The notes under the pieces were generated by a model that ran no database searches, was not told where the DNA came from, and was given only the letters and a program-made list of their open reading frames with translations. From contig JARBJD010000037.1 of assembly GCA_033064195.1 (NCBI GenBank), positions 62,001-126,000 on the forward strand: a DNA stretch of 64,000 bases. The letters run 5' to 3'. The position numbers and the translations under genes were made by a program. Shown piece after piece: positions 20,113 to 32,295 of this stretch. Every line of letters starts with the position of its first letter. Position 1 is the stretch's first letter. Source of the DNA: Blattamonas nauphoetae. Taxonomy: Eukaryota > Preaxostyla > Oxymonadida.

Positions 20113-22793
20113 ATGACAAATAACAATGAACCAACCGGTTCTTATGGAGGAAATGACGAATGGGAAACAGTTGAGCATCGAGGAAACTCTTCAGGAAGCA
20201 ACGACGCTTATTCTGGTCTCAATTCGAATGATCCAAATTTCATTTCTCCACAGGTCTTGGCTTTGATGAAACAACAAGAAAGAAAGCGTTTGCAAAAGTA
20301 ACCAATTGTTTATGCACACTTTCATTTGTGTTTTACCATTTTTCACTCTGCACTCTCCGATCTCATCGTGTCAATTTCATCCATTCGGTTCATGCAGAAA
20401 TTACGAAACAACAGAAAAAACCAAAAAAGGCACAAATTCGCAACCTTCAACAATTTGAGGGTGGATCATTTGGAGTCTTCACTCCACTCGAGTTTAAGAC
20501 GAAAGAAAAGAAGGAACAACAAAGCGAGAAACCAGCCAAAGCAAATCCATCTCGCTCGACATCGGCACCACGGAGCGATTTGTACACAGCTTCACAGTGT
20601 CAAGAACTCATCGACGAACAAACACAAAAATACCCTGATGATATCACGCGTCGATTTGAGGTTCTCGCGGATCTCCTTGGACATGACTTGTTGGTGCTGA
20701 ATATCCACACCCCGCAAGCTATCACATCTGTTCATAAATACCAACAATTCGTTGAGTGGCCTATCTCCAAAGTTCCATCAAATTCACTGAAACCACTCAC
20801 GACCCTCGTCGACAACCTCTACAAAGAGAATAAGAGTGAACTCAGAGAAGCTGCCCAACGTATACTAACTCAGCTTATTACAGCACTCAATCGTTCAAAG
20901 GATGATCTACTCTCTCCGGGCCAGAAAACGTCATCTGCACTTCTTGGCGGTTTGGTGATGCTTCAGGTGCTCACACAGGCCATCGATTATTCAGCTCTCA
21001 TCCCAAGTCTCCTTGAATCATTTATTTCAAAGCAACCATCCATTCCATCCCAAAAGAAAGCATCTAAATCTGAAGCGACAAAAGAACCAGCTGACTCCTC
21101 ACTAACCCAATCAGAACGACTCCTTTTTTGGGCCCACGGACAATCAAACAAGACCCGCGCCCAGAATGGTGTGAAGCTGTGGGCACGCTACCTTCTGCCT
21201 CTCGTCACCTCCCCCAATTCTCTCGCTCGCCACCAACATGCCCACATTCTTGTTGGGTTCGCATTTGTGACGTCGTTTGAGATGACAACCCCAACAGGCT
21301 TGGAATGGAAGGAGGCGATGGCCGCTTTCACCACTTCCAACCCTGTCTCCGCCATTCTGCCGACGGGGAAGACACAGCCTCAGCTTGACTCACAAACCGT
21401 GCACCTCTCATCCACACTCGCCTGTGTGCACCAAATGTCCACAAAAATGATCCAAAAGAAGCATCCCGACTGCGCAAGTGCCGCCATTCGGACAGCCGAA
21501 TTGTGCTGTGCACTTCAGCGCTCGAACTCGGTGCCTGATTCTGGATCGATGCAGAGAGTGTTATTGGAGTGGATTTGGACACTAATGGAGATGAATATGA
21601 CCTCAGCTGTAAACCAACTCATCGATCTCTTCCGGTCAGGTTTGGAGCAGACTCCAAACACGATTGCTGGGCAGAAAAACAAAGCCAAGTCATTTGGAGA
21701 GGTCGGGATGGTTGATGGGATGGTTGTCATGCGATGGATTCTGATGTTCATTCCATACAAAGTCAACGAGCTCCAGTCAAACACACTCTTCAGCAAGTTC
21801 GGCAACGAATGGTATCGCCTCGCTCTGACCACCGCAAAGTGGACAGAACAGGTGTTGGACCGAATCAGGCAAGCAACAAAGCAGAACGGGGAAAGCGAGC
21901 ATCTGAAAAAGATCCAAACGGAGGCAGTGCTTCTTCTCAACACCGCCAAGCAGCTGGTCATCTTTTGCCGAGAGTCGACGGGACAGAAGAAGATGAGGAA
22001 GCAGAAGAGGCCTGCTCGAGACGCTTCTGATGGCATCGATTTCGACAAGGCCATTCAGGACGATCTGTCTGAACCCGACGAAGACTTCCTCAGCCAAGAG
22101 GCAGGCGATACCAACGCAAAACCAAAGTCAAAAAAACGACGCTTCAGCTTCTCAGCGAGGAAGCGCATGCCGCTCGGATATCGTCTCGCTTTGGACATCC
22201 TGTTCATCATCTCTCTCGTCTTGTATCACGTGAACGGACCGACGTGGGTGAAGCAGCAGTTCGTGCGAGGTTTCAACGCCATCCAAGACGAACCTCGCGA
22301 GAAAATTGTCTCCATTTATGGGCGAGCTGTTGAATTTGTCCAACCTGCTCTCAAATTCCAAGCGAAGGTTATGAATTCGATCCCAAATAGGCTCAAGGAT
22401 CCGGTGAAGAATGTCGTGGAAGCAGGGTTCGGGATACAGATGAAGTTCAGAGTCATATACTCGAAATATGTTGACATGGGATTGGATTACCTCAAAACAC
22501 ACGTCCCACCGATGATCGAGAAAGGTCGGCAGACATTCCGCCAACTCACCGAGAAGAAAGACGAACCTGTTCAAACAGAGCAGACACCTCCAAAACGCAC
22601 TTCACCACCTCCACCTGTCAAAGAGAGCACACCACCCTCCCCACCACCACCAACAAACGAAGAGAAACAAACAAACTCGAAGCCCCTCACTCAGAAAGAG
22701 AGATACAAGCTGATGAAAGAGCAGCAGGCTGCTCGCTCAAAAGAACTCGTGGAAGATGATGGCCTTTGTGAGAAGGGAAAACCTTGTGATTGA
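20113..22793 (+). CDS. TMEM214: TMEM214-like ER membrane protein
   Basis: Exon 1 (20113-20299) begins MTNNNEPTGSYGGNDEWETV; the tryptophan motif resembles WEVVKKG at the TMEM214 start. After an intron of about 98 bp, a single long exon follows. It contains LLFWAHGQSNKTRAQNGVKL and WARYLLPLV, matching the family's MWALGQAG and GLKVWLGIMLPVL. The middle is helical. A hydrophobic segment (ALDILFIISLVLYHVNG, near 22200) is a likely membrane anchor. The C-terminus is proline/lysine-rich. Human TMEM214 is an ER protein linked to stress-induced caspase recruitment. That role cannot be assumed in a protist. About 800 residues, somewhat longer than the human protein. Confidence 0.65.
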
Positions 22794-23080
22794 GAATCGT
22801 TGCACATTTGCGTTACTTGTAACGAGAATTCTCCCACTTCAACAACGACCCGTTGATCCAACTTTTTTTTCTTAATAAGGGTTTGAGAAGAGGTCAAGAA
22901 TTGTCTATAGAGTTCATATTCAGCATAAGTGGATGCACTTGCCGAAGAGTGAAGTGTATAAAATACCAAATGGAGTCAATGATCAAAAAGAAAATTTATT
23001 CCAGGATAAATGAACGCAATGAGGGGAAATGTACATGTTCGAAAAAACACATGGTCGGGGATATACTTTTGATGGGGAGC

Positions 23081-25198
23081 TTATTTTTTCGTCTTAGGGG
23101 CGGCCGCCTTTGCCCCTTTCTTGACAACAGGACGAGACGCTGTTTTCTCTTCATCGCCAGCAAGTTCGATGCTCATTGTTGGAGTTTGGTTCACTGCTCG
23201 AGTCCGGGCGGTTTTTTCTTTTGATGGTTGAGGACTTGTGGATGTGAATGCTTGTGGAGATTTGGGTCCTTGCCTGGGAGATACAGGGAATGATATTTTC
23301 GGAGAATGGGACGGCGAAACTTGCCTGCTTCCCTGTGGTGTACGGGGGACATAGAGTGGTGCATCCGGCTTGGACATTTCCTCACTCACGACATCTTTGA
23401 GGTTTGTGCGCAGTTGTTTGTACAGTGTCATGAAGGCAACAACGCTGCCTTTTCCACGTCGAAAGTGAACCAAAAATGCGGTGTTTGTGGGCATTCTGAA
23501 GAGATCCACTTTAAGTGTGAGTACCCCTACAGCTTTCGGGAAGATGGCATGAATGTGGAATGGAGAGGCCGTTGATGGAGTGGGGTCCTCGCCCTCGTCG
23601 AAATCTGAGGCAATGTTTCCTTTCAGTTTGACGATTTCATCTCTCACTCGTTGCATGATGACTTGAGGTTGAAGAACCGAAGTGAACTGAGTCCCATTCT
23701 TCACCTGCAGCTGAGAACTCTGAATCGGAGGTGGAAGATCTCCTTTGTCATCTGAATCGATCCCAATCGTCAGTTCTGCTGGTTTCTGCCGTTTTGGTTT
23801 CGGTGTTGGTTCCGGCTGTGTTTGTGCTGGTGGTTGTTTAGATTCCACATCATCAACTGGCTGAAGGGCATTTTGAAGGTCTGCCTTTGTCACTGTGGGT
23901 TGTAAGGGATGCGAAGCCTGTTTCGGCTGGACTGGTGGCTTTGAAGCGTCTTGCGGCTTTGTTTCGCTGGGTTTTGCCTCAGCTGACGTATCCTCCACGG
24001 CTGGATCAATGACCTTCATTTGTACGATTGAATACAGAGGGTCGAAGAAGGAGGGGTTGAGATTGTGGACGAACCATGGGTCCTTCTTGATGTCCGCGAT
24101 TGTCATTCTGTTTGCAGGAGATGGATTCAGAATTTTGTTGATTAATGCTGAGAACGATGAATTATCATTCAAATATTAAAGGAGACCTTTCGGTTGGGCA
24201 GGAAAATACGAAGGATACTCAAATTCCGCCTTTTTGATTTTGCGGAAGAGCTCAACGTTATTGTCCTCTTCGAAAGGTAGATCTAGAAAAATTGAATAGA
24301 AAAAAAGTCTGACAGCCAGCAAGCATCACAAATAAGATGATGCCACAGCTCCAAACATCTGTGGGCTTCCCATCATATTGTCCGCCAATGAGGATTTCTG
24401 GAGCCGTGTAATTGGGTGTTCCGCATTGAGTTTTGAGAAGAACATTATCAGCATCACTGAGGGCGCACAATCCAAAGTCAGTGATCTTTAGAACACCCCT
24501 TTCATCAAGGAGGAGGTTTTCTGGTTTCAGATCGCTATAAAGTCAGTTGTGAAGAGAAAATGAAATCAAACCGATGGCAAATCCCATTTTGATGGCAAAA
24601 ATCAACACCTAAGATATATAGAAGTTCAGATATCCTCAGAGACATAAAAACTGCCAGACCTCGAATGAGTTGTTGGAAGTAGTATCGACTAGTTTTTTCG
24701 TCAAAACGGCCAGAATCGGCGATTTTTTGGAAAAGTTCTCCGCCTTGCGCAAGCTCAAGGACAATGAACACTCTGGGTGAATGAATTTGAAGGGAAAAAA
24801 AAGCACACTTGGATTTTGACGTCAGGACCTCATGCATTCTGATAATATTTTCATGACGAAGTTTTTTCATTAGTGAAATCTATCAGTTCCAAGCACAACG
24901 GAAAATATGAAAAAATGGTTCGATGGACGAGGAGAAAAGAATGATACCTCCCTTTTCAGTTGGTCAGACATGTGGTGCTTAAGTACTTTTTCCTTGTCAA
25001 TAATCTTCATAGCAAGCATTTCATTTGTGATAGAATTCTTACATTGCTTTACTCTGAAAGACATGAGGAGTTAGAAGTTGATAATGATGAAAAAGACTTT
25101 CCAAAGGTTCCTTCGCCAAGTGTGGGTCCGATATAATACTTATTGACCTTTAGTAGTTGTTGAGGCTGGTCTTGCCTTTGTTCACCAGGAGTTGCCAT
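23081..25198 (-). CDS. CIPK/SNF1-like serine/threonine protein kinase
   Basis: A multi-exon kinase. The catalytic domain has the glycine loop ([13 protein letters not shown]), ATP lysine ([10 protein letters not shown]), hinge ([17 protein letters not shown]), [18 protein letters not shown], catalytic loop ending [14 protein letters not shown] ([12 protein letters not shown]), activation segment [15 protein letters not shown] and [15 protein letters not shown]. This pattern is closest to SNF1-related CIPK/SnRK3 kinases. After [14 protein letters not shown] comes a proline/lysine-rich linker, a KA1-like region ([37 protein letters not shown]) and a basic tail. All key catalytic residues are present. 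The start at 25198 ([15 protein letters not shown]) lies 64 bp from the divergent coiled-coil gene. An AMPK-gamma-type gene lies 5 kb downstream. Confidence 0.88.
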
Positions 25199-25262
25199 CC
25201 AAGAAAAAAAGGAAGAGAATTAAGGGGGATTCAAACCCCAGATTTCAAATCATCTCCAACCA

Positions 25263-26505
25263 TGGCAACTATGCTTGCACATCACGGGAACTTGCCATCA
25301 ACCCCATTGAAGCAAATGATGTCAACACCTGGGACTCCTCGTTCGACCGCAAGCCATGCTCACACTCATATTCATTGTGGTCAATACAACTGCAAGACAT
25401 GCAATCCAGCAAATTCTGCAAAGGAAGCACTTCAAATGAAAAGTCCTTATGCAAAAGCTCGAACGAATGGATGGGATTATACCCCTACAACCCCAAATTT
25501 AACACCTCGTTCCGAACGAAAAATGCACTACTTTCCCATCACTCCGACAGAAAATCGCCAACATAATTTCGATGGTAGGCTTGTGAAAACGGCTGTTCAG
25601 AAACGTTCACACTCGTACCTCGCAAATTCGAGTGTCATGGATTCTGGTGGGAAAATGAGACACTACGACGAGAACTCGAGCCCAACAATGAACGGGCACA
25701 ATCATCTGTACGATGGTGGTATGATGAAAGATACTCCAACACTGGATCGTGATTTCTTCGCGTCATCGAAAGGGCAACAGTTGATGAAATCTTCATCGTA
25801 TGTTCTTGGTTTCTGCTATTTCCTTCAGGAAAATTCAATTGGATTATAACGCTGTTCATGATTCTCTTCGGAGCATTCTCGATGAAGCTGTATGTTCTTT
25901 CAATTGAGTTCAAATCATCCAGGAACAAGAGTCCCGTTATGGTGAATATAAAACCATTGAACAGGCACAAGCCGAGCACAAAGAAGCACTTGAAGCTGAA
26001 AACATGGCTTTTGAATCAAAGAAAACAGAGATGATGTTCAAAATAGCGAATCTCAAACACGCCATAGCCCAACAGGAAAAGCAAAGCATGGAATTGCATC
26101 TTGAACTGGAAACAGCTGTCGTTGATGGTGAGAGAGCAATCGAACAGTTCCGCAACGAACAGCTTCGAATGCAACAAGAACTCCGACAAGCGATTGATTC
26201 TTCGACACGGAGTGTTGCACGAGCCGTGAAAGAATGTGAAGAAAATGAAAAAATTCGACGAGAACTATTCGTTAACAAGTGTCTCGTTCACAAACTTCAA
26301 CTGGCATTGAGAGGTATTGCCCACTGTTCTTCATTCACATTATCCAGGATTGTACTGCAATACAACTGTCACAAGTATGTTTGAAGAGGTAAAGAATATG
26401 GATGTCAGTTTTTGGGACGATTTCATCGTCCAGAAGTTGCATGAAGGTCAGAAATCTTTCATCGAAGAGAGGGAAGTGTTGTATCGACCAAACACAAAGT
26501 TGTAA
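25263..26505 (+). CDS. Coiled-coil protein with disordered N-terminus
   Basis: Exon 1 encodes a Thr/Pro/Ser-rich disordered region with a Cys/His motif (HTHIHCGQYNCKTC). Introns with GTATGT donors start at about 25800 and 25889, each about 32 bp. The joined protein then forms a long coiled coil (KIQLDYNAVHDSLRSILDEA, EQAQAEHKEALEAENMAFES, KHAIAQQEKQSMELHLELET, FRNEQLRMQQELRQAIDSS). A further intron after ALRG leads to a C-terminal exon ending EEREVLYRPNTKL. No motor or known domain is seen. It may be cytoskeletal, but that is a guess. Confidence 0.6.
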
Positions 26506-26612
26506 AATTGAATTCTAGTTTCTTATTCATTGCATGTCACCTAGCATCATTAATTTGGATTGTAAACCTGGCCATAAGGCTTCCTAACGTGTCATTCATT
26601 CAATGTGGGCCA

Positions 26613-27990
26613 ATGTCAGAATCCTCCAGCAAGTCTCATCCACTCATCTTTGTTCCTCAATCGCGAAATGAAAAAGAAATCGACCTTCTCCAGTTTCCTA
26701 GCAATCGATTTACATCAGAAGATATGAACGGCGAAGTTACTTTTCGGATTCAATCTCTGTCAAAAGATCTCATCACCAAAATGAAATTTGACTTTAAAGG
26801 CAAAATATACGATGCACGAATCTCAAATGATGAAAATTCAGCCTATGCACTCCTCAATAAAGCAGTATTCCTTGTCGTTCTCAGTCAGCAAAATCACTAC
26901 CTATTTTCATTCTACAGAGCGATGGATTTGAACTAATTCCATGCACACATTGGTACCAACTTCATCCTAATGCAATTCGAGATGATCTTACCCTTGAGGA
27001 AGTCGAGAGAAATGTATACTCATCACAACTTTTCGATCAATCTTTAGAAAGCGTTCAAAACAAGTGTTTTAGAGAAAAGGATTCGAGCACCGAAAGAATC
27101 ACCTACAGAAGATAGTGGACCAACTCCAGTCCAGGATGATGATAGAGGGCTCGAGGATTTGTTTGAAGAAAACATTTCGTCGAATCGGATCCACCTCAAC
27201 CAGGTTCGGGATATGGGAGACTTTGATTTGGGATATGTTGCTTCTGACGATGATGACGATGTTAATGAAGCCATCGCTCAGCGTCCAAGCGATGTGCAGC
27301 GAGATCTGGATGAGTCAGACAATGATATCGACCCACTCAGAGCTGCCCTGCCCCTGTACGTGCAAGAGTCGCTCAAGACGCAAGGAGCTGAACGAACTAA
27401 GGGTAACCGTAAGAAGGGTCAGGCGGCGGACGATTCGAGTGATGATGAGAGTGACGACGATGACCAAACGAACATTCTGACGACAGAAGGCAAGAAAATG
27501 AAGGACATTCTGAAAAAGAACGAATTTCTTGATTTGGACTCGACTGATGATGGAAGTGATGATGATGACGACGACATGTCAAGCACGCCATCTCCCTCTT
27601 CTTCAGTCACCCATGGGAAGTCATCAGAGAAGATCACGAAGAAAAAAAGGTTTGATCATTGTTCCATTCATCCCACTGTTCATATGTAGGACCAAATCAA
27701 CTCGCTCTCAGCCGTCCACACCAACACCAGACACGAAGACCCCTCGAAAGTCGCCGACTCCATCGCAGACTCCAAAAACGTCGCTTCTTTCGAAGGAGGA
27801 ATTTGTGATGACTGTCCGAGCTCGTCAGCCAATCAATTCTCGTGATTTATCGAAGCTGTTTCAATCACATATCACAACGGAAAGTGGTCGGGTGTGCATT
27901 AGTGTATTATTATTCTTTCAGATGCACTTCTCATCACTCGTCATTGCATTCTGTGTTGAAAAAGACGGACTTCTCTCGCTTAAATCTTGA
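26613..27990 (+). CDS. GTF2F1: TFIIF alpha subunit (RAP74)
   Basis: TFIIF-alpha helps RNA polymerase II initiate and elongate. The N-terminal part has KMKFDFKGKIYDARISNDEN and then, across an intron (GTATTC...CTACAG), SDGFELIPCTHWYQLHPNAI with DDLTLEEVE. This matches the RAP74 block GAFEAFPVHNWYNFTPLA and LTAEEAE. The middle is strongly acidic (DSSDDESDDDDQT, DDGSDDDDDDMS), as in RAP74. The C-terminus SLLSKEEFVMTVRARQPINS with RDLSKLFQSHIT matches the winged-helix domain (EDAVRRYLTRKPMTTKDLLK). The final exon after 27895 (MHFSSLVIAFCVEKDG) is the least certain part. The start is the ATG before SESSSKSHPLIFVPQ. Confidence 0.78.
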
Positions 27991-28094
27991 TTTCAAACAT
28001 TTCACTTCTGATTTATCCCGTCTATATGTTTCGTGGTAATATACATCCAATTTGAGATGTCAATCATTGTGTGTCTCCAACAACAATACTAAGT

Positions 28095-30202
28095 ATGAGC
28101 TTGATCAAGATGACAAAGGTTCCAGATGCCCAACTGATAGAGGTCGCAGCCCTCTTGGATGGTCTTCGATCAGAGGAACAATCGCAGAGGCTTAAATCAG
28201 TGAAAGGACTTCCTCTTATCGCAAGCACACTCGGAGCAGAAAGAACGCGAAATGAGCTCCTTCCATTCCTTCAGGGTTCGTTTTTGATTTGTTTAAGTGT
28301 TTAAAATGATAACAGATTGCACAATGGATGAAGCAGATGTTCTTGTATCCATGGCAGAAGTGCTTGGAACAATGCTCCCTCATGTCGATGGGCCAGCGAA
28401 CGTCACACATCTCCTCCCTATTCTGGAACAGCTTGCGATCCAAGAAGACACCCATGTCCGCGAAACGGTTTGACTCTCCACTTCTTTCTCAAACAATCTT
28501 TTTTCATTCTTTTTCAAATTCCACAAACATATCTATGAATGTCATCTCTTCGTCAATAATTTATCCCGCATATAAAACAGGCTCTTCATTCAATCATCAC
28601 ATTAACCACGGGAATCCCGGCTTCCATCATGGAAACAACGGTCTTCGAATTAGGGAAGCGTCTTGCGGTTGGTGATTGGATTACCAAACGTGCCTCTGCT
28701 CCATCAATACTCCCCCATGTTTATCCTCACTGTAACGCCAAACAGAAAGAAGAAATTCTCAAAATGACGCAGGAACTTTGTGGAGATCCAATCATCCTCG
28801 TTCGACGAAATGCCGCAAAATCTCTCATGGTTTGGGACTCTCCCACGCTCTTCATATTTATTATTTATTATTTCTTAGAAATTGGTGGGCGTGGTCGATC
28901 GGTCAACCGCAAAGAACACTCTCATTCCATTGTTCAAAACTCTTCTTTCTGATCTCCATGACTCCATCAGAATTTGGCTCATGGACATCCTTGTTGCTTT
29001 CGTCACTCCTCCTTCACCCATCACAAACGATGAAATCAAATCCACTCTTATCTCATTCTACAAACAACTCGCAGACGACAAAAGCTGGCGCATCAAGTTC
29101 AAAGTTGCTGAGCGGACTTTTGATGTATTCTCTCCTTTCCATTGAGTGATGTTTTTTCCCATCTGTAGTTCGCATCGAAAGTTCAAGAAAATCTCGTTCG
29201 AACGGATATTATTCCGTGTGTGTTGAATCTTCTGAAAGACAATGAAATGGAAGTTCGTACTATTACCGCTGCTGTTCTCGCTGATTTTGGTGGTCTTCTA
29301 TCTTCTGACGTGATCGTGAAATCAATTATTCCACGCGTCAAGGAGTTAGCCAGAGATGAAAATGAAACGTTGAAAGGTGTGTCTCACACATTCAACTCAC
29401 TTCACCTCTCCTGTCCAGAGTCCCTCGCATGCACTGTCATGAAACTCGCTCCCAAGCTTAATAAAGCAGATTTCACTACACATATCCTTCCTCTTATTTC
29501 AGATTTCCTTTCCGTCGAACAATCAGCTGAGGTGAAGGCTTCGGCTGTTTCCAACCTGTCCTGCTTGAAAAAGGTATTTATCTCGTTCTTACTGTCTCAT
29601 CCTTCTTGTCTGTGTAGAACGTTGAACTCACAGAAATATCGCCGAAAATCATTGCAGCAGTCCAATCACTCGCCACGGACAAGCAATGGCGTGTGCGTCT
29701 CACTGTCATCGATTACATTCCGTACATCGCATCACAGTTGGGACCTCGTGGCTTTAACGAGAAGCTTCTTCCCCATTGTTTAAATTGGATCAAGGATACA
29801 GTGTATGCCGTCCGTGAAGAAGCCATTGCAAACCTGACCAAAATTGGATCTTCTTTTGGCACCGCCTGGATCAAGACATCCCTCCTTCCTTTCATCACAG
29901 AACTCACAAAAAGTTCAGGTTCCTACCTTCATCGGCTCACTGCCCTTTCTGCTTTCCGTGCATTTGCACCCCTTACCGACGCAGCCACTATTCATTCCAC
30001 GATCTTCCCAGCTGTTGCACCTCTCACCAAAGACCCAGTCCCGAACGTCCGCTTCAACGCTGCTAAAACGATTCGATCGTTCATCCTTGCAGTTGATCAG
30101 CCACAAATGAAGAAGGAGATGCAGGTTGTTATTGAACGCCTACAAAACGATCCTGACAATGACGTGAAGTACTTTGCCCAAAAAGCCCTAGAAGGCTTGT
30201 GA
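28095..30202 (+). CDS. PPP2R1A: PP2A 65-kDa scaffold (A) subunit, copy 1
   Basis: The PP2A A subunit is a horseshoe of HEAT repeats that holds the catalytic and regulatory subunits. The N-terminus (LLDGLRSEEQSQRLKSVKGL, STLGAERTRNELLPFL) matches the family's LRNEDVQLRLNSIKKL and ALGVERTRSELLPFL. Successive HEAT repeats follow, including KQLADDKSWRIKFKVAE, WRVRLTVIDYIPYIASQLGP, REEAIANLTKIGSSFGTAW and NVRFNAAKTIRSF, ending DPDNDVKYFAQKALEGL, close to the family's DVDVKYFAQEAL. There are at least seven small introns. Total length is near the usual 590 residues. A diverged paralogue lies at 55.8-57.8 kb on the other strand. Confidence 0.92.
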
Positions 30203-30359
30203 TCCGCACCAGCCAGATATTCACTTCGCTAATTCTTTCCCGCATTCATTTTAAACATGGCAACATGACGTTGATTGGTATTTTCAATTGCTTCGATGAA
30301 TGAACAGAAATTACATTTTGAATAAGGGCCGAATATTCCCTTCCGTGGTTCTGACGCGA

Positions 30360-31687
30360 ATGTCTGAACCAACTTCGGAACAGAAAACCTCAGCAGATTC
30401 TCCACAAAATACATCGCCATTTAAGGACGAAACAGCAATCATCAGCTCCTTTTTGAAGGTTCACACTGCCTACGACCTTCTACCTGACAGTGGAAAAGTT
30501 GTTGTAGTTGATGCCAGTCTGTCACTAGGAGCTGGGTTTCAGGCCCTTGTCGAAAATGGTTTCCATATCTTTCCTCTCATTTTTCTCTGATCAACAACTC
30601 CTTCGTTTAAAGGTATCTCTTCTGCTCCTGTGTGGGATAGTAAGAGAGTAGAATATGTTGCGCTCCTCACTCTCGCCGATTATGTCGAAGTTTTTGCAGA
30701 TTTCTATCAGTATTTCACACCGGAAGAGTTCAAAGAGTGCCTTGAAATTGTCACAATCCGGGAATGGAATAAAAATCGACGTCTCCGCCCTGTAATCAAG
30801 GAGGGATCCGGATTAAATGGAACGCCTGTTGAAATCGAAGAAAAGCCAGCTCTCCACGGTCTGAACACCGATTTTCGTCATCATTCTCTACAGCTCGCAC
30901 TCCTCTCATTTTCATTCATCCTGATGCTTCCCTGCTCGATTCATCAAAAGTTCTCCTTACTCATCATTTTCATCGTGGACCGGTTATGGACACCGAAACA
31001 AACACTGTCCTTCACATACTAACTCATGCCCGCCTCCTCCGATTTATCGTTGTCTATGCAAACGTTTTTCTTTTTTATGGTTATATCTGTCTGACTTTCT
31101 TGGTTCTAGTGGACACAAGATAGCCGCATCCTGGAACACACCCTGGAAGAAGTGAAAATAGGAAATTTTGGCTCTTTAGTAACTGTTCGTGATAGTACTC
31201 CTCTTCACGAAGTGTTCTCCATCCTCAATAAATCATCTGTTACGGCTGTTCCGGTTTTAGATGCCAATGGTCTTCACTTCTCTTCAAACCAACATTTTCA
31301 GATACTGTCATCGGACTATACTCCATGAGTGACGTCCGCTTTCTCCCATTGGATAGGATATACGACTCTATGAATATGACTGTCCGAGAAGCCCTCGAAA
31401 ATCGAGTATGTATCGTTCTCCAGCCATCATCAACATTTTTTCAAGCCAAATGGACTTGCACTTCACACGTGTATGATCACTGATAAGTTAAAGACGATTA
31501 TGGCAACCCTTGCTCGACAAAGTATTCACCGTGTCATGGTTGTTGATGAAGATAATCATCTTAAAGGTTTGCCATCATTCTATCTCTAACAAGAATCCCT
31601 TCATCTCCTATCTCTCTCATGATGTCCGTTTCTATAGGAATTCTGTCAATAAATGATCTTCTTCGATTCTTCATTAATACGGAGTAA
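30360..31687 (+). CDS. SNF4: AMPK gamma / SNF4 nucleotide-sensing subunit
   Basis: Gamma subunits of AMPK/SNF1 bind AMP and ATP through four CBS motifs. The first reads FLKVHTAYDLLPDSGKVVVV with VENGISSAPVWDSKRVEYV across an intron (GTTTCC donor). It is followed by EEFKECLEIVTIREW, close to the family's KIETWRE region. Later exons give DTETNTVLHILTHARLLRFI, ILEHTLEEVKIG, SSVTAVPVLDANG, GLYSMSDVRFLPLD and MTVREALENR. The last CBS motif is TLARQSIHRVMVVDEDNHLK, ending ILSINDLLRFFINTE. About six short introns are needed. The typical CBS histidine-arginine (IHRVMVVDE) is kept. The CIPK/SNF1-like kinase gene lies upstream on the opposite strand; a working partnership is plausible but not shown. 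Confidence 0.88.
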
Positions 31688-31835
31688 TCACTTCACCTTG
31701 TTTTTTTGTCACACTCTGTCCTTTATTATCCATTTATTGCTAACCAAATCACTAACACAATTCCATTAAATATGTTTCATCAATCCTAGTATCGTTCTCT
31801 CAACTTCGGATATGAGAAAAGTAAAATACGTACCG

Positions 31836-32170
31836 GATCAACAACTCAAACATGGCAAAGCGCACAAAGAAAGTGGGGATCGTTGGAAAGTACGGAACCC
31901 GTTACGGAGCATCACTGCGTAAGGTTATCAAGAAGATTGAAATCAGCCAGCACTCAAAGTTCCCATGCCGATTCTGTGGGAAGACAGCAGTTAAGCGTAC
32001 CGCAGTTGGGATCTGGGAATGCCGTCGCTGCAAGAAGACGGTGGCAGGAGGAGCATGGACGCTGAACACAGCAGCAGGAACAGATGTGGCAGCATCTCTT
32101 CGTCGTCTGAACAAAGAAGAAACATCGCACTAAAACTTCTTATTTGCCATGTCATGGAAGTTGAATGGAC
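31836..32170. repeat. 335-bp duplicated block, copy A
   Basis: This block, from 16 bp before the eL43 start codon to 37 bp after its stop, recurs at 36045-36379 in the same orientation with one mismatch (T at 32166, C at 36375) and no indels. Sequence similarity stops abruptly on both sides. Confidence 0.93.
31852..32133 (+). CDS. RPL37A: 60S ribosomal protein eL43 (L37a), copy A
   Basis: A 93-residue intronless protein, canonical for eL43: [20 protein letters not shown], then [20 protein letters not shown]. The zinc ribbon has cysteine pairs CRFC and CRRC around [14 protein letters not shown], followed by [12 protein letters not shown]. eL43 sits in the large subunit near the E site. The coding sequence is identical, base for base, to the copy at 36061. 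Only 16 bp upstream of the ATG is shared, so the two copies must use different promoters. Confidence 0.97.
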   Translation: MAKRTKKVGIVGKYGTRYGASLRKVIKKIEISQHSKFPCRFCGKTAVKRTAVGIWECRRCKKTVAGGAWTLNTAAGTDVAASLRRLNKEETSH

Positions 32171-32295
32171 GATTATCTCTTTTTTTCAACATTTTCTTCA
32201 TTCTTTTCATTCTCTTTTTCCAGGACTAGCCTTCTCAAACATCAAATTCGATCTTTCCTTTCATCGGAAAGTTTTCCTTCAATGAAATGATTTTG

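Noticed and set aside
25212-25240. tRNA T-arm-like stretch GGGGGATTCAAACCCC
   Set aside because: The stem-loop resembles a T arm, but no D arm, anticodon arm or acceptor stem can be drawn upstream, and it lies in a 64-bp spacer between two gene starts.
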